Below are positions 45,247 to 57,180 of a DNA stretch of 64,000 nt, one piece after another. How positions within the stretch are numbered: position 1 is the stretch's first letter; the number at the start of each line of letters is the position of its first letter. Under the pieces are notes generated by a model. It did no database searches. It was not told the origin of the DNA and was given only the letters and a program-made list of their open reading frames with translations. The DNA is from Vreelandella nanhaiensis (GTDB lineage: Bacteria; Pseudomonadota; Gammaproteobacteria; Pseudomonadales; Halomonadaceae): positions 124,143 through 188,142 of the forward strand of contig NZ_RZHF01000025.1 in NCBI RefSeq assembly GCF_003990185.1. Reading direction: 5' to 3'. The translations under genes and the position numbers were made by a program.

Positions 45247-46578
45247 TCAGCGCATGATGCCGCCGCTACCGTAGCCTTTCAGGTTGGACTTCTTCATCAC
45301 CGAGTCATATTGATGCGACATGAGATGCGATTGCACCTGGGCCATGAAGTCCATGATGACCACCACCACGATCAGAAGCGAGGTGCCGCCAAAGAAAAAT
45401 GGCACATTCCACGCAACAATCAGGAACTGGGGCATCAGGGAAACCGCAGTGATATACAGGGCACCGAATAAGGTCAGACGAGTCATGACTTTATCGATAT
45501 AGCGAGCGGTCTGCTCGCCGGGGCGAATGCCCGGCAGGAACGCACCTGACTTTTTCAGATTGTCAGCTACATCCTTGGGATTGAAGACCAGCGCTGTGTA
45601 AAAGAAGCAGAAGAATACCACTGCCGCCGCGAAAAGCAAGATGTAAAGCGGTTGCCCGGGGGCTAGCGCTTGAGAAGCTCGCTGCAACCACTCCATACCT
45701 TCACCAGCACCTACCCACTGACCGATTGAGGCCGGGAAGAGCAGAATACTGGAAGCGAAGATTGCAGGGATTACCCCTGCCATATTCACTTTCAAAGGCA
45801 GGTAGCTGCTTTGACCTGCATACATCTTATTGCCAACCTGGCGACGTGGATAGTTCACTTTCAAGCGGCGTTGGCCGCGCTCAATGAACACTACGAATGC
45901 CACGGTGGCAATACCTAGCACTGACAGCGCTAACAGCGGGAGAACATTCCAGGCCCCTTCGTTACGAGCGAGCTCGAACGCTTGCCCTACGGCACTGGGC
46001 AGCCCAGCGACGATACCGGCGAAGATCAGCAGCGAAATACCGTTGCCAATCCCCTTTTCGGTAATCTGCTCACCTAGCCACATCATAAACACCGCGCCTG
46101 ACACAAACGTAATCACGGCGGTGAAATAGAAGCTAAAGTCAGCGCTGTAAGCGATGCCTTGGCTAGCCAGACCCACCGACATACCGGTAGCCTGGACAAG
46201 AGCCAGTATCACCGTACCGTAGCGGGTGTACTGGCTAATTTTTCGGCGGCCAGCCTCACCTTCCTTCTTGAGCTGTTCAAGATGGGGTGAGACCGCAGTC
46301 ATCAGCTGCATGATAATCGACGCTGAAATATAGGGCATTATGCCCAACGCGAGGACGCTCATGCGCTCCAGGGCGCCACCCGAGAACATGTTGAACATGC
46401 CCAGGATGGTGCCCTGTTGCTCCCTAAACAAGGCAGCAAGCTGGTCAGGATTGATACCGGGCACGGGAATATGGGCACCAATACGGTACACCACGATGGC
46501 GAGGAGCACGAAGCGCAAACGCGCCCACAGTTCACTCAGACCGTTGCCCTTCGCCGGCATATTTCCTGACTTGGCCAT
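45247..46578 (-). CDS. secY: Preprotein translocase channel SecY
   Basis: The pore subunit of the Sec translocon, 443 residues with ten membrane helices. Conserved stretches include [25 protein letters not shown] (plug/lateral gate) and the cytoplasmic loop [33 protein letters not shown]. It begins at the base directly after the rplO stop, with no gap, so translation is coupled. Confidence 0.98.
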   Translation of the reverse strand: MAKSGNMPAKGNGLSELWARLRFVLLAIVVYRIGAHIPVPGINPDQLAALFREQQGTILGMFNMFSGGALERMSVLALGIMPYISASIIMQLMTAVSPHLEQLKKEGEAGRRKISQYTRYGTVILALVQATGMSVGLASQGIAYSADFSFYFTAVITFVSGAVFMMWLGEQITEKGIGNGISLLIFAGIVAGLPSAVGQAFELARNEGAWNVLPLLALSVLGIATVAFVVFIERGQRRLKVNYPRRQVGNKMYAGQSSYLPLKVNMAGVIPAIFASSILLFPASIGQWVGAGEGMEWLQRASQALAPGQPLYILLFAAAVVFFCFFYTALVFNPKDVADNLKKSGAFLPGIRPGEQTARYIDKVMTRLTLFGALYITAVSLMPQFLIVAWNVPFFFGGTSLLIVVVVIMDFMAQVQSHLMSHQYDSVMKKSNLKGYGSGGIMR

Positions 46579-47013
46579 TTAGTCCTCTACCTTGCCGCCA
46601 GCAGCTTCGATCGCTTCACGGGCACCTTTGGTGACCTTGATTCCACGAACGGTAACTGCTTTGTTCAGTTCGCCTGAAAGGATAATCTTCGCGTGTAGCG
46701 TTGCATCCTTCAGTACGTTGGCTTGCTTCAGTGTTTCCATGGTGACTTCGTCACCGGCAACTTTAGCAAGCTCGGCCAGGCGCACTTCTTCAGACACCAG
46801 CGACTTGGCTGATGTGAAGCCGAACTTCGGCAGACGACGCTGTAACGGCATCTGACCGCCTTCGAAACCAGGCTTGACGCTACCGCCACTGCGTGATTTC
46901 TGGCCTTTGTGACCACGGCCGCCGGTCTTGCCCAGACCGGAACCGATACCACGACCAACGCGCTTTTCAGCGTGCTTGGAGCCCGGTGCCGGGCTCAGGG
47001 TATTGAGTTTCAT
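46579..47013 (-). CDS. rplO: Ribosomal protein L15
   Basis: Large-subunit protein uL15, 144 residues. The N-terminal Gly/Arg-rich extension ([21 protein letters not shown]) is the family signature; the globular domain follows ([19 protein letters not shown]). It starts three bases after rpmD ends and abuts secY. Confidence 0.98.
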   Translation of the reverse strand: MKLNTLSPAPGSKHAEKRVGRGIGSGLGKTGGRGHKGQKSRSGGSVKPGFEGGQMPLQRRLPKFGFTSAKSLVSEEVRLAELAKVAGDEVTMETLKQANVLKDATLHAKIILSGELNKAVTVRGIKVTKGAREAIEAAGGKVED

Positions 47014-47016
47014 GGA

Positions 47017-47199
47017 TTACTCTCCCTCAACGCTCACAAGGTAGTTAACCTTGTGGATCATGCCGCGTACGGCAGGGGTGTCTTCCAGCTCAACCGTGTG
47101 ACCGATGCGACGCAGACCCAGGCCCTTCATAGTAGCCTTGTGCTTGGGTAGAACGCCGATGGTGCTGCGGATCTGGGTAACCTTGATCGTTGCTGCCAT
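47017..47199 (-). CDS. rpmD: Ribosomal protein L30
   Basis: Large-subunit protein uL30, 60 residues. The compact fold is intact: [29 protein letters not shown]. It sits six bases after rpsE. Confidence 0.97.
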   Translation of the reverse strand: MAATIKVTQIRSTIGVLPKHKATMKGLGLRRIGHTVELEDTPAVRGMIHKVNYLVSVEGE

Positions 47200-47205
47200 G
47201 GTGTC

Positions 47206-47706
47206 TTACCCCGTGATCGCTTCGACAGACAGACCGCGCTTGGCGGCCACGTCTTCCGGTGCCTGCATGGCAGAGAGACCTTTAACAGTCGCTCGAACCA
47301 CGTTAACCGGGTTGGTGGAACCGTAGCACTTGGCCAGTACATCGTGGACACCAGCAAGCTCTAGTACAGAGCGCATGGCGCCACCGGCGATGATACCGGT
47401 ACCTTCGGAAGCCGGCTGCATGTACACCTTGGAAGCACCGTGACGGGCTTTTACCGGGTACTGCAGGGTGTGGCCTGCGAGGTTAACCTTGACCATATTG
47501 CGACGAGCTTGGTCCATCGCTTTCTGGATTGCGACCGGCACTTCACGCGCCTTGCCACGACCGAAACCGACACGACCTTTACCATCACCAACGACGGTCA
47601 GTGCGGTGAAGCCGAAAATACGACCACCTTTGACCACCTTGGCGACGCGGTTAACCTGCACTAACTTCTCTTGCAGATCGCCGCTTTGCTGTTCGTTCTT
47701 CGCCAT
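47206..47706 (-). CDS. rpsE: Ribosomal protein S5
   Basis: Small-subunit protein uS5, 166 residues, involved in accuracy and mRNA entry. It has the S5 RNA-binding domain ([30 protein letters not shown]) and a C-terminal domain including [27 protein letters not shown]. Gap to rplR is 11 bases. Confidence 0.98.
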   Translation of the reverse strand: MAKNEQQSGDLQEKLVQVNRVAKVVKGGRIFGFTALTVVGDGKGRVGFGRGKAREVPVAIQKAMDQARRNMVKVNLAGHTLQYPVKARHGASKVYMQPASEGTGIIAGGAMRSVLELAGVHDVLAKCYGSTNPVNVVRATVKGLSAMQAPEDVAAKRGLSVEAITG

Positions 47707-47717
47707 CGTAAAACCCT

Positions 47718-48068
47718 TTAGAATTCCAGGCCGCCTTCACGAGCGGCGTCGGCCAGAGCCTTGACGCGACCGTGATACTTAAAGCCAGCACGGTCGAAGG
47801 CCACCTGGGTGATGCCTGCTTCTTTAGCGCGTTCGGCAATCAGAGCACCGACCTTGGAGGCCGCATCTGAGTTACCGGTCGCACCCTCGCGCAGTGCTTT
47901 GTCCAGCGTTGAAGCGCTGGCCAACACTTTGCCACCATCCGGCGAGATAATCTGCGCATAGATGTGACGCGGGGTACGGTTGACGCACAGGCGATACACG
48001 CCCAGCTCGCGGATCTTGGCGCGAGCGCGGCGGGCACGACGGAGACGAGATTCTTTCTTCGCGTTCAT
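47718..48068 (-). CDS. rplR: Ribosomal protein L18
   Basis: Large-subunit 5S rRNA-binding protein uL18, 116 residues. It starts [23 protein letters not shown] and ends [26 protein letters not shown], both conserved. It lies nine bases after rplF. Confidence 0.98.
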   Translation of the reverse strand: MNAKKESRLRRARRARAKIRELGVYRLCVNRTPRHIYAQIISPDGGKVLASASTLDKALREGATGNSDAASKVGALIAERAKEAGITQVAFDRAGFKYHGRVKALADAAREGGLEF

Positions 48069-48077
48069 AACCCTGCC

Positions 48078-48608
48078 TTACTTCTTCTTGGCTTCTTTGC
48101 GACGCACCTGCTCGTCGGCGTACCGAACACCCTTGCCTTTATACGGCTCAGGCGGACGGAAGGCGCGGATTTCCGCGGCGCACTGACCGAGCATCTGCTT
48201 GTCCGCGCTTTTCAGCACGATAGTGGTGTTCTTCGGCGTTTCCGCTGAGACACCTTCAGGCAGTTGGTAGTCGACCGGGTGCGAGAAGCCCAGTGAAAGA
48301 TTGAGCGTCTGGCCCTTTGCTTGGGCACGATAACCGACGCCAACAATTTCGAGAGTTTTTGTAAAACCCTCAGATACGCCCGTTACCAGGTTCTGAACCA
48401 AGGCGCGGGTAGTACCGGCCATTGCCCAGCTCTTGGCAGACTCACTCGGGGCGAAGGTCAGCTGGCCATCTTCCTGACCAATCACCACGTCCTGGTGAAT
48501 GGGCATTGACAGCGTGCCCTGGCCGCCTTTGGCGGTCAGCTGGTCGTCGTTGATTTTAATATCAACGCCGGCAGGCACTTTAACCGGATATTTCGCTATG
48601 CGGGACAT
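48078..48608 (-). CDS. rplF: Ribosomal protein L6
   Basis: Large-subunit protein uL6, 176 residues, near the factor-binding site. It has two repeated domains; the second ends [27 protein letters not shown] with the universal PEPYKGKG motif. It lies nine bases after rpsH. Confidence 0.98.
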   Translation of the reverse strand: MSRIAKYPVKVPAGVDIKINDDQLTAKGGQGTLSMPIHQDVVIGQEDGQLTFAPSESAKSWAMAGTTRALVQNLVTGVSEGFTKTLEIVGVGYRAQAKGQTLNLSLGFSHPVDYQLPEGVSAETPKNTTIVLKSADKQMLGQCAAEIRAFRPPEPYKGKGVRYADEQVRRKEAKKK

Positions 48609-48617
48609 TCCAGCCTC

Positions 48618-49010
48618 CTAGAATACGGTGCAGATGACTTCGCCACCGACACCCGCCTGGCGCGCGGCACGATCGGTCATGACACCATTTGACGTGGTGA
48701 CAATCGCGATACCCAGGCCGTCGGCTACCTTAGGCAGGTTGTCCTTGCCTTTGTACTGACGCAAAGACGGCTTGGAAACACGCTGAATGTGCTCAATAAC
48801 CGGCTTGCCCTCAAAGTACTTGAGAGTCACGGTCAGCTGGGGCTTGACGCCTTCAGCTACTGTGAAGTCGGTAATGTAACCTTCTTCCTTTAGCACGCGG
48901 GCCACTTCCACTTTCAGCTTGGAAGACGGCATGACTGCCGTCTCTTTGGTGGCCATCTGCGCATTGCGGATACGGGTACACATATCCGCCAGAGTGTCTT
49001 GCATGCTCAT
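48618..49010 (-). CDS. rpsH: Ribosomal protein S8
   Basis: Small-subunit protein uS8, 130 residues, a central-domain 16S binder and, in E. coli, the repressor of the spc operon at rplE. It starts [20 protein letters not shown] and has [30 protein letters not shown] at the end. It lies 32 bases after rpsN. Confidence 0.98.
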   Translation of the reverse strand: MSMQDTLADMCTRIRNAQMATKETAVMPSSKLKVEVARVLKEEGYITDFTVAEGVKPQLTVTLKYFEGKPVIEHIQRVSKPSLRQYKGKDNLPKVADGLGIAIVTTSNGVMTDRAARQAGVGGEVICTVF

Positions 49011-49042
49011 TTAATGTGCGCTCCTGATGATTCTACGTAGCG

Positions 49043-49348
49043 TTACCAGCTGGACTTTTTCAGACCAGGGACGTCGCCACGCATGGCGGCTTCACGCAGC
49101 TTGTTACGGCCGAGGCCGAACTTGTTGTAAAAACCGTGCGGACGACCCGTGATGCGGCAGCGGTTACGCTGACGAACCGGGCTTGAGTCGCGCGGCAGTT
49201 GCTGCAGCTTCAGCGTCGCCTCGAAGCGCTCTTCCTCAGACGTGTTAACGTCTGAGATGATTGCCTTGAGCTCAGCACGCTTGGCCGCATACTTCTCGAC
49301 CAGCTGCGTACGCTTGAGCTCACGCTCTATCATACTTTTCTTAGCCAT
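49043..49348 (-). CDS. rpsN: Ribosomal protein S14
   Basis: Small-subunit protein uS14, 101 residues. This is the long, zinc-free (C-) form: only one Cys is present ([13 protein letters not shown]) in place of the two CxxC pairs of zinc-binding S14. It lies ten bases after rplE. Confidence 0.98.
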   Translation of the reverse strand: MAKKSMIERELKRTQLVEKYAAKRAELKAIISDVNTSEEERFEATLKLQQLPRDSSPVRQRNRCRITGRPHGFYNKFGLGRNKLREAAMRGDVPGLKKSSW

Positions 49349-49358
49349 GATCCAACCC

Positions 49359-49898
49359 TTATTTCTTGAAGGGGAAGTTCAACGCTGCTAGCAGCGCACG
49401 ACCTTCCTCGTCGGTGTTGGCGGTAGTAGTGATAGTGACGTCCAACCCACGGATACGATCGATCTTATCATACTCGATCTCCGGGAAGATGATCTGCTCA
49501 CGTACACCCATGGAGTAGTTGCCGCGACCGTCAAAAGACTTCGGGTTAAGACCACGGAAGTCACGCACGCGAGGGATTGCGATGTTCACCAGACGGTCCA
49601 GGAAGTCCCACATACGCTCAGCGCGCAGTGTTACTTTGACACCGATTGGCCAACCTTCACGCACCTTGAAGCCCGCGATGGACTTGCGTGCCTTGGTCAC
49701 CAGCGGCTTTTGACCGGAAAGTTTCTCCAGGTCGCCGATGGCATTGTCGATCAGCTTTTTATCACTAACCGCTTCGCCGATACCCATGTTCAGAGTCACT
49801 TTCGTGATCCGGGGTACCTGCATTACGTTGGCGTAGCTGAACTGCTCTTTGAGCTGAGCTACCACCTCGTTTTGATAACGTTCTTTCAAGTTCGCCAT
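49359..49898 (-). CDS. rplE: Ribosomal protein L5
   Basis: Large-subunit 5S rRNA-binding protein uL5, 179 residues. Conserved stretches are [47 protein letters not shown] and the C-terminal [11 protein letters not shown]. It is 18 bases after rplX. Confidence 0.98.
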   Translation of the reverse strand: MANLKERYQNEVVAQLKEQFSYANVMQVPRITKVTLNMGIGEAVSDKKLIDNAIGDLEKLSGQKPLVTKARKSIAGFKVREGWPIGVKVTLRAERMWDFLDRLVNIAIPRVRDFRGLNPKSFDGRGNYSMGVREQIIFPEIEYDKIDRIRGLDVTITTTANTDEEGRALLAALNFPFKK

Positions 49899-49916
49899 TG
49901 TGCTACCCGACTCGCG

Positions 49917-50231
49917 TTAGGCGTCGATCTGCGTCTGCGTCGACTTGTAGATACGTACCTTGGTACCGTCTTCCTTAACTTGGAAGCCGACGCGATCCGC
50001 CTTACCGGTCTCCGAATTGAAGATGGCTACGTTGGACGCGTGAATCGGAGCCTCACGCTCGACGATACCGCCCTGATTTCCCGCCATGGGATTCGGCTTG
50101 GTGTGACGTTTAATCATGTTCACACCGGACACCAAGAAGCGGTTTTCTAATACCCGCTTAACGGTGCCACGTTTGCCTTTATCCTTCCCGGCGATGACGA
50201 TGACTTCATCGTCACGTTTGATCTTTTGCAT
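49917..50231 (-). CDS. rplX: Ribosomal protein L24
   Basis: Large-subunit assembly initiator uL24, 104 residues. It carries the KOW motif ([22 protein letters not shown]) and [22 protein letters not shown]. It lies 14 bases after rplN. Confidence 0.98.
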   Translation of the reverse strand: MQKIKRDDEVIVIAGKDKGKRGTVKRVLENRFLVSGVNMIKRHTKPNPMAGNQGGIVEREAPIHASNVAIFNSETGKADRVGFQVKEDGTKVRIYKSTQTQIDA

Positions 50232-50245
50232 ATCCGCCTCGCTCC

Positions 50246-50617
50246 TTACAGCACTTCAGGCGCTAGGGAAATGATCTTCATGAACTTTTCATTACGAAGT
50301 TCACGAGTAACCGGCCCGAAGATGCGCGTGCCGATCGGCTGTTCGTTGGTGTTATTCAACAAAACTGCCGCATTTCCATCGAAACGGATCAGCGAACCGT
50401 CACTACGACGGACGCCACTACGGGTGCGAACCACTACCGCTTTCAGGACCTGGCCTTTTTTGACCTTGCCGCGAGGGATAGCTTCTTTCACCGTTACTTT
50501 AATGACGTCACCAACGCGGGCGTAGCGACGGTGTGAACCGCCTAACACCTTGATGCATTGCACCCGGCGCGCTCCGCTGTTGTCGGCGACATCCAGCATT
50601 GTCTGAGTCTGAATCAT
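50246..50617 (-). CDS. rplN: Ribosomal protein L14
   Basis: Large-subunit protein uL14, 123 residues, the same length as in E. coli. It starts [19 protein letters not shown] and contains [29 protein letters not shown]. It opens the spc group; the 51-base gap to rpsQ may hold the spc promoter, but I saw no good -35/-10 pair. Confidence 0.98.
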   Translation of the reverse strand: MIQTQTMLDVADNSGARRVQCIKVLGGSHRRYARVGDVIKVTVKEAIPRGKVKKGQVLKAVVVRTRSGVRRSDGSLIRFDGNAAVLLNNTNEQPIGTRIFGPVTRELRNEKFMKIISLAPEVL

Positions 50618-50668
50618 CGGTTTTCTCCAAACCTAATCTGACTGCACTGGTTGGACAAACCCAGGGTA

Positions 50669-50929
50669 TTAACCCTTGGCTTGCTCGACCACCTCGACCA
50701 GCGTCCAGGCTTTCTTCTTGGAAAGCGGACGGCACTCCTGAATGGAAACCGTATCGCCTGCCTTAGCCTGGTTCGCCTCATCATGGGCGTGCAGCTTGGT
50801 GGAGCGCTTAACGTATTTTCCGTAGATCGGGTGACGCTCACGACGCTCGATCATGACGACGATGGATTTATCCATCTTGTCGCTCACCACCTTGCCGGTG
50901 AGCGTACGGGTTTTTTTCTCTTCGGCCAT
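50669..50929 (-). CDS. rpsQ: Ribosomal protein S17
   Basis: Small-subunit protein uS17, 86 residues, an OB-fold 16S binder. It has [22 protein letters not shown] and [26 protein letters not shown] start at ATG 50929 (MAEEKK), one base after the rpmC stop; a GTG three codons earlier lies inside rpmC. Confidence 0.97.
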   Translation of the reverse strand: MAEEKKTRTLTGKVVSDKMDKSIVVMIERRERHPIYGKYVKRSTKLHAHDEANQAKAGDTVSIQECRPLSKKKAWTLVEVVEQAKG

Positions 50930-50930
50930 C

Positions 50931-51122
50931 TCAATCACCTGCCTTCTCGTTGAGCATAGTCTTAACGCGGGCGATATCCCGACGGACCTGCTTGAGCAGA
51001 TGAGTCTGGCTCAGTTGGCCAGTGGCCTTCTGCATGCGCAGGTTAAACTGCTCGCGGAGTAGCTCGAGGAGCTGCTCTTTGAGCTCTCCTGCGGACTTTT
51101 CACGAATTTCCTGTGCTTTCAT
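50931..51122 (-). CDS. rpmC: Ribosomal protein L29
   Basis: Large-subunit protein uL29 at the exit tunnel, 63 residues, the usual length. It starts [20 protein letters not shown] and has [19 protein letters not shown]. Its ATG shares one base with the rplP TGA (TGATG), so the two are coupled. Confidence 0.97.
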   Translation of the reverse strand: MKAQEIREKSAGELKEQLLELLREQFNLRMQKATGQLSQTHLLKQVRRDIARVKTMLNEKAGD

Positions 51123-51535
51123 CACATCACCGTCCGTTTCGCAAAGGTGGTGGACAAGGGCATCTTCTGTGCGGCCAGTTCGAATGCTTCACGGGCCAGC
51201 TCTTCGGATACACCTTCAATTTCGTACAGGACCCGACCCGGTTGGATCTGGGCTACCCAGTACTCAACAGAACCTTTACCTTTACCCATACGAACTTCGA
51301 GCGGCTTCTTGGAAATCGGCTTATCAGGGAAAACGCGGATCCAGATCTTACCGCCACGTTTAACGTGACGTGTGATCGCACGACGGCCAGCTTCGATCTG
51401 ACGCGCAGTGATGCGGCCGCGACCAGTAGCTTTCAGACCGTATTCCCCGAAGCTGATCTTGCTTCCGCGATGCGCCAGGCCACGGTTGCGGCCTTTCATC
51501 ATCTTGCGGAATTTCATACGCTTGGGCTGTAACAT
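51122..51535 (-). CDS. rplP: Ribosomal protein L16
   Basis: Large-subunit protein uL16, 137 residues, near the A-site tRNA. It begins [21 protein letters not shown] and has [35 protein letters not shown] and [13 protein letters not shown]. It lies 15 bases after rpsC. Confidence 0.98.
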   Translation of the reverse strand: MLQPKRMKFRKMMKGRNRGLAHRGSKISFGEYGLKATGRGRITARQIEAGRRAITRHVKRGGKIWIRVFPDKPISKKPLEVRMGKGKGSVEYWVAQIQPGRVLYEIEGVSEELAREAFELAAQKMPLSTTFAKRTVM

Positions 51536-51550
51536 CGACTCGCTCTCCCC

Positions 51551-52255
51551 TTACCTGGAACCTTTCTTCTTGGGCGCGTTGCCGGCAGGCTGCTGTTGCT
51601 TAGCCTTGGCACGTACTTCCTCGATACCGCCGAGGATTTCGCCCTTGAAGATCCACACTTTGACGCCGATAACGCCGTAGGTGGTGTGAGCTTCGTAAGT
51701 GGCGTAGTCGATGTCCGCACGCAGGGTGTGCAGCGGAACGCGACCTTCGCGGTACCATTCGGTACGTGCGATTTCAGCACCACCAAGACGACCTGACAGC
51801 TGAATCTTGATGCCGCCAGCGCCAAGACGCATTGCGTTCTGTACTGCGCGCTTCATAGCACGACGGAACATTACGCGACGCTCAAGCTGACCAGCTACGT
51901 TAGCAGCAACCAGCTTGGCATCCAGCTCCGGCTTGCGAACTTCTTCAATGTTCACATGAACCGGAACACCCATCATTTCGGTAAGATCGCGACGCAGACG
52001 GTCGACATCTTCACCTTTTTTACCAATCACGATACCCGGACGGGCAGTGTGAATGGTGATGCGGGCGTTGTTAGCCGGACGCTCGATGTGAATGCGGCTT
52101 ACGGAAGCGCTTTTCAGACGCTCTTCCAGGAAGCTGCGCACTTCGAGATCGTTATTGAGCTTATCGGCATAGGCGCCGCGCTCGGCATACCAGACAGAAG
52201 CATGGTCTTTGACGATGCCCAGTCGAATGCCTGTTGGATTGACTTTCTGACCCAT
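51551..52255 (-). CDS. rpsC: Ribosomal protein S3
   Basis: Small-subunit protein uS3, 234 residues, lining the mRNA entry. The KH domain ([27 protein letters not shown]) and C-terminal domain ([37 protein letters not shown]) are intact. It ends in a Gln/Lys-rich tail. It is 11 bases after rplV. Confidence 0.98.
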   Translation of the reverse strand: MGQKVNPTGIRLGIVKDHASVWYAERGAYADKLNNDLEVRSFLEERLKSASVSRIHIERPANNARITIHTARPGIVIGKKGEDVDRLRRDLTEMMGVPVHVNIEEVRKPELDAKLVAANVAGQLERRVMFRRAMKRAVQNAMRLGAGGIKIQLSGRLGGAEIARTEWYREGRVPLHTLRADIDYATYEAHTTYGVIGVKVWIFKGEILGGIEEVRAKAKQQQPAGNAPKKKGSR

Positions 52256-52266
52256 CTGGTCGACTC

Positions 52267-52599
52267 CTACTTCTCGGCTACCTTGACGGTGATGTGGCAG
52301 GTGCGCTTCAAGATACGATCCGCACGGCCTTTGGCGCGCGGCTTGATACGCTTGAGCGTCATGCCCTCATCGACGCAGATGGTCGAGACACGCAGCTCGT
52401 CGATGTCCATGCCGTTATTTTCTTCCGCATTCGCGATGGCGGACTGAAGCACTTTCTTGACCAGCTTGGCAGCCTTCTTCGGTGAGAAGGTCAGCAGATC
52501 AATAGCTTCGGCGACCGGTTTACCGCGCACCTGGTCAGCCACCAAACGGGCCTTCTGTGCGGATAAAGCAGCGCCACTCAGCTTAGCTGTGACTTCCAT
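52267..52599 (-). CDS. rplV: Ribosomal protein L22
   Basis: Large-subunit protein uL22, 110 residues, whose loop lines the exit tunnel and contacts macrolides. The loop reads [29 protein letters not shown]. It is 18 bases after rpsS. Confidence 0.98.
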   Translation of the reverse strand: MEVTAKLSGAALSAQKARLVADQVRGKPVAEAIDLLTFSPKKAAKLVKKVLQSAIANAEENNGMDIDELRVSTICVDEGMTLKRIKPRAKGRADRILKRTCHITVKVAEK

Positions 52600-52617
52600 C
52601 TCTTAATCCTCTCTGGC

Positions 52618-52893
52618 TTACCGTTTGGCTTTCTTGTCCGCAGCATGCCCGCGATATGTGCGAGTAGCAGCGAATTCGCCAAGTTTATGACCCACCATTT
52701 CCTCGGAGACGTGCACCGGGACATGCTGGCGTCCGTTATGGACTGCGATGGTCAGACCTACCATGTTGGGCAGGATCATCGAACGACGCGACCAGGTCTT
52801 GATCGGTTTGCGATCGTTCTTCTCCACTGCAGCCTCTACCTTCTTCAAAAGATGAAGGTCAATGAAGGGACCTTTCTTTAGTGAACGTGGCAC
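52618..52893 (-). CDS. rpsS: Ribosomal protein S19
   Basis: Small-subunit head protein uS19, 91 residues. It starts [20 protein letters not shown] and has [29 protein letters not shown] and [15 protein letters not shown]. It is 33 bases after rplB. Confidence 0.98.
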   Translation of the reverse strand: MPRSLKKGPFIDLHLLKKVEAAVEKNDRKPIKTWSRRSMILPNMVGLTIAVHNGRQHVPVHVSEEMVGHKLGEFAATRTYRGHAADKKAKR

Positions 52894-52926
52894 AGCCGTT
52901 ACCTCTTAATGTCTTGGCAATTTCGA

Positions 52927-53757
<831 letters not shown>

Positions 53758-53774
53758 TTTCCGTACTCCTGCCC

Positions 53775-54071
53775 TTATTCGGCGCCAGAGAAGTCTTCGA
53801 GCGTTTCACCCGCAGCCAGGGTCACATACGCTTTGCGGTAACCCTTACGCTGGCCAACGCCGTGTGCAGTACGCTTGGTTTTACCCTTCATGTTCAGTAC
53901 CTGAACATTACCGACCTTCTTGCCGAACAGTGCTTCAACGGCCTTCTTGATCTCGGGTTTGGTAGCATCAGTTGCCACCTTGAAAACGTACTGGTTGCGC
54001 TCTGCAGCCATCGCGGCCTTTTCGGTCACGTGCGGTCCAAGCAGAACCTTGAATACGCGTTCCTGGTTCAT
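53775..54071 (-). CDS. rplW: Ribosomal protein L23
   Basis: Large-subunit exit-tunnel protein uL23, 98 residues, the docking site for trigger factor and SRP. It starts [19 protein letters not shown] and has [31 protein letters not shown]. Its ATG overlaps the rplD stop by four bases (ATGA). Confidence 0.98.
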   Translation of the reverse strand: MNQERVFKVLLGPHVTEKAAMAAERNQYVFKVATDATKPEIKKAVEALFGKKVGNVQVLNMKGKTKRTAHGVGQRKGYRKAYVTLAAGETLEDFSGAE

Positions 54072-54673
54072 GCCAGCTTCTCCTCGAATTTACGCAGGGC
54101 GGAGACGGTAACCAGGACCTTATCAAAGGCAACCAGGCTAACCGGGTCAGCTGCCGCTACATCCACCACATCAACGTGGGGAAGGTTGCGTGCGGCCAGA
54201 TAGAGCTTTTCGTCGACTTCTTCAGTGACGATCAACACTTTTTCAAGGTTGAGCTCTTTCAGCTTGGCAGCTACCTGCTTGGTCTTGGGCGCTTCGACGC
54301 TGAACTCTTCAATAGCGACTAAACGCTCTTGACGTACAAGCTCAGACAGGATGGAGCGCATCGCCGCGCGGTACATCTTGCGGTTAACCTTCTGGGTGTA
54401 GTCTTGCGGACGTGCCGCGAAGGTTACGCCGCCGCTGCGCCAAAGCGGAGAGCGGATGGTGCCGGCACGTGCACGACCGGTACCTTTCTGGCGCCATGGC
54501 TTCTTACCACCACCACGTACGTCGGAACGGCTCTTTTGAGCGCGAGTGCCCTGGCGGCCACCAGCCAAATAGGCGGTAACAACCTGGTGTACTAGCGCTT
54601 CGTTGAATTCTTTGCCAAAAGTGGCGTCGGCTACTTCAACGGTACCCGTGCCTGCAGCAAGATTCAGATTCAT
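54068..54673 (-). CDS. rplD: Ribosomal protein L4
   Basis: Large-subunit protein uL4, 201 residues. The tunnel loop ([40 protein letters not shown]) is intact. In E. coli L4 also represses its own S10 operon through a long leader; the leader here is short (see rpsJ promoter). Gap to rplC is 15 bases. Confidence 0.98.
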   Translation of the reverse strand: MNLNLAAGTGTVEVADATFGKEFNEALVHQVVTAYLAGGRQGTRAQKSRSDVRGGGKKPWRQKGTGRARAGTIRSPLWRSGGVTFAARPQDYTQKVNRKMYRAAMRSILSELVRQERLVAIEEFSVEAPKTKQVAAKLKELNLEKVLIVTEEVDEKLYLAARNLPHVDVVDVAAADPVSLVAFDKVLVTVSALRKFEEKLA

Positions 54674-54688
54674 TGGTAATTATCCCCT

Positions 54689-55327
54689 TCAGCCAGCTTT
54701 CACGGCGCTGCGAACGATAACGTCGCTACCGGGTGCTCCCGGTACAGCGCCCTTGATCAGCAGCAGGTTACGCTCGGCGTCAACACGGACGATCTCAAGG
54801 CTTTGAACGGTGCAACGGGCATTACCCATTTGACCGGCCATTTTCTTGCCTTTAAATACGCGACCTGGTGTTTGACACATGCCGATAGAACCCGGCGCGC
54901 GATGCGACAGGGAGTTACCATGGCTGTTGTCTTGGGTACGGAAGTTCCAGCGCTTAACAGCACCCTGGAAGCCTTTACCCTTAGAGGTGCCGGTCACGTC
55001 GATCATTTGACCAGCTTCAAAGAGGGATACAGTGAGCTCACCACCCACTTCAGGAGCTTCTTCACCTTCTGCAAGGCGGAATTCCATCAGTGAACGACCA
55101 GCCTCAACACCCGCCTTGGCAAACTGTCCAGCTTGCGCTTTGGTGAGGTGCTTGGCTTTACGAGAACCTGTAGTGATCTGAATCGCTGCGTAGCCGTCAG
55201 ACTCAATGGTCTTAACGCGCGTAACACGATTAGGATCAACTTCAATAACGGTCACGGGCACAGATGCGCCATCTTCGGTAAAGACACGGGTCATCCCGGC
55301 CTTTTTACCGACTAAACCGATAGTCAT
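54689..55327 (-). CDS. rplC: Ribosomal protein L3
   Basis: Large-subunit protein uL3, 212 residues, reaching to the peptidyl-transferase centre. It starts [20 protein letters not shown] and has [17 protein letters not shown] and [27 protein letters not shown], where the Gln modified by PrmB would lie. A 159-base gap to rpsJ is unusually wide for this operon. Confidence 0.98.
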   Translation of the reverse strand: MTIGLVGKKAGMTRVFTEDGASVPVTVIEVDPNRVTRVKTIESDGYAAIQITTGSRKAKHLTKAQAGQFAKAGVEAGRSLMEFRLAEGEEAPEVGGELTVSLFEAGQMIDVTGTSKGKGFQGAVKRWNFRTQDNSHGNSLSHRAPGSIGMCQTPGRVFKGKKMAGQMGNARCTVQSLEIVRVDAERNLLLIKGAVPGAPGSDVIVRSAVKAG

Positions 55328-55486
55328 ACTCAGTCTCCTATAGTGTACGGGGCTATCACCCGCTATGGCTGCCCTTTCCAGAGCATTCCACTAGCACATT
55401 GTGTGGCGCCTCACGGCGCGGCGGCTGCTGTTCATGCTAACCCGTCAAACGGGCGACGAACGCTGGGCCGCAAGTGTCTAGTGTAA

Positions 55487-55798
55487 TTAGTCGAGCTTGA
55501 TTTGCACGTCTACGCCAGCGGCGAGATCGAGCTTCATCAACGCATCAACAGTTTTCTCGGTCGGCTCAACGATGTCGAGCACACGCTTGTGCGTGCGAAT
55601 CTCATACTGATCACGCGCATCTTTGTTGACGTGCGGTGAAATCAGGATGGTATAACGCTCGCGGTTGGTCGGCAGCGGAATCGGCCCACGAACCTGAGCA
55701 CCAGTACGCTTAGCGGTTTCAACAATCTCCGCTGTGGACTGATCGATCAGGCGATGGTCGAACGCTTTCAACCGAATGCGAATCTTCTGGTTCTGCAT
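55487..55798 (-). CDS. rpsJ: Ribosomal protein S10
   Basis: Small-subunit protein uS10 (also antiterminator NusE), 103 residues. It starts [22 protein letters not shown] and has [35 protein letters not shown]. First gene of the S10 operon, behind its own consensus promoter. Confidence 0.98.
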   Translation of the reverse strand: MQNQKIRIRLKAFDHRLIDQSTAEIVETAKRTGAQVRGPIPLPTNRERYTILISPHVNKDARDQYEIRTHKRVLDIVEPTEKTVDALMKLDLAAGVDVQIKLD

Positions 55799-55822
55799 TT
55801 GCCCTAAACTCCAATGGATGTC

Positions 55823-55838
55823 GACGGCGCGAGCCGTC
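55823..55838 (-). promoter_or_regulatory. Small hairpin in the S10 leader
   Basis: GACGGC and GCCGTC form a 6-bp stem around GCGA, 25 bases upstream of rpsJ. It is the only clear structure in the short leader. Confidence 0.5.
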
Positions 55839-55862
55839 TACCCACGCATTCAAAGGATGCGC

Positions 55863-55891
55863 ATTATAGGCACGCCAAAAGCCCATGTCAA
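55863..55891 (-). promoter_or_regulatory. Perfect-consensus sigma-70 promoter of the S10 operon
   Basis: On the minus strand TTGACA (55891-55886) and TATAAT (55868-55863) are both exact, with a 17-base spacer. Transcription should start near 55856, giving a leader of about 58 bases before rpsJ. Confidence 0.9.
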
Positions 55892-55913
55892 ACATTTGCT
55901 AATGGTGCGCAGA

Positions 55914-55939
55914 AAAGGGGGCTCTCAGGAGCCCCCTTT
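55914..55939 (-). terminator. Terminator of tuf
   Basis: AAAGGGGGCTC and GAGCCCCCTTT pair over 11 bp around TCAG; on the minus strand a T-rich end follows. It ends the str operon just before the S10 promoter. Confidence 0.88.
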
Positions 55940-55957
55940 CTCATTCAAGTAAAATGA

Positions 55958-57151
55958 TTACTGAACGATTTTGGCCACAACACCAGCGCCAACGGTACGG
56001 CCACCTTCGCGAATCGCGAAGCGCAGACCTTCATCCATGGCGATCGGAGCGATCAGAGTAACAACCATCTGAACGTTGTCGCCCGGCATTACCATTTCAA
56101 CACCTTCCGGCAGTTCACAAGTACCAGTTACGTCAGTGGTACGGAAGTAGAACTGAGGACGGTAGCCCTTGAAGAAAGGCGTGTGACGACCACCTTCTTC
56201 TTTGGACAGTACGTAAACTTCTGCTTCGAAGGTAGTGTGCGGGTGAATGGTGCCCGGCTTGGCCAGAACCTGACCACGCTCAACATCATCACGCTTAGTA
56301 CCACGCAGCAGGGCGCCAACGTTCTCACCAGCACGACCTTCGTCGAGCAGCTTACGGAACATTTCAACGCCAGTAACGATGGTTTTGGTGGTGTCGCGGA
56401 TACCCACGATTTCCACTTCTTCACCGGCTTTAACGATACCGCGCTCTACACGACCGGTAACAACAGTACCACGGCCAGAGATAGAGAATACGTCTTCGAT
56501 CGGCATCAGGAACGGCTGGTCGATAGCACGCTCCGGCTCAGGGATGTACTCATCCAGAGCTTTGATCAGATTAGCAACGGCGGTAGTACCCATGCCGTTC
56601 TCATCTTCACCGTTCAGAGCCATCAACGCAGAACCAGTGATGATCGGAGTGTCGTCACCCGGGAAGTCGTACTGGTCGAGGAGTTCGCGAACTTCCATCT
56701 CTACCAATTCGAGAAGCTCTTCGTCATCGACCATGTCCGCTTTGTTCAGGAACACAACGATGAACGGAACGCCAACCTGACGAGACAGCAGGATGTGCTC
56801 GCGAGTCTGTGGCATCGGGCCGTCAGCGGCTGAACATACCAGGATCGCGCCGTCCATCTGCGCAGCACCAGTGATCATGTTCTTGACGTAGTCAGCGTGT
56901 CCTGGGCAGTCAACGTGAGCGTAGTGACGCTCTTCTGACTGATATTCCACGTGTGAAGTCGCGATGGTGATACCACGCTCGCGCTCTTCAGGAGCGTTAT
57001 CGATAGTATCGAATTCACGCCAGTCGCCGCCGAAAACCTCAGCAGACACGCGGGTCAGGGCCGCAGTCAGAGTCGTTTTACCGTGGTCGACGTGACCGAT
57101 GGTGCCGACGTTGACGTGCGGTTTGGAACGTTCGAATTTTTCCTTAGCCAC
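55958..57151 (-). CDS. tuf: Elongation factor Tu
   Basis: The GTPase that delivers aminoacyl-tRNA to the ribosome, 397 residues. G motifs are [19 protein letters not shown] and NKADM; domains 2 and 3 follow, with the C-terminal [17 protein letters not shown]. It is the last gene of the str operon, 29 bases after fusA. Many gammaproteobacteria carry a second tuf copy elsewhere; none is in this window. Confidence 0.98.
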   Translation of the reverse strand: MAKEKFERSKPHVNVGTIGHVDHGKTTLTAALTRVSAEVFGGDWREFDTIDNAPEERERGITIATSHVEYQSEERHYAHVDCPGHADYVKNMITGAAQMDGAILVCSAADGPMPQTREHILLSRQVGVPFIVVFLNKADMVDDEELLELVEMEVRELLDQYDFPGDDTPIITGSALMALNGEDENGMGTTAVANLIKALDEYIPEPERAIDQPFLMPIEDVFSISGRGTVVTGRVERGIVKAGEEVEIVGIRDTTKTIVTGVEMFRKLLDEGRAGENVGALLRGTKRDDVERGQVLAKPGTIHPHTTFEAEVYVLSKEEGGRHTPFFKGYRPQFYFRTTDVTGTCELPEGVEMVMPGDNVQMVVTLIAPIAMDEGLRFAIREGGRTVGAGVVAKIVQ

Positions 57152-57180
57152 TGCTATAACCTCTTTACGTTAGCTAACGG

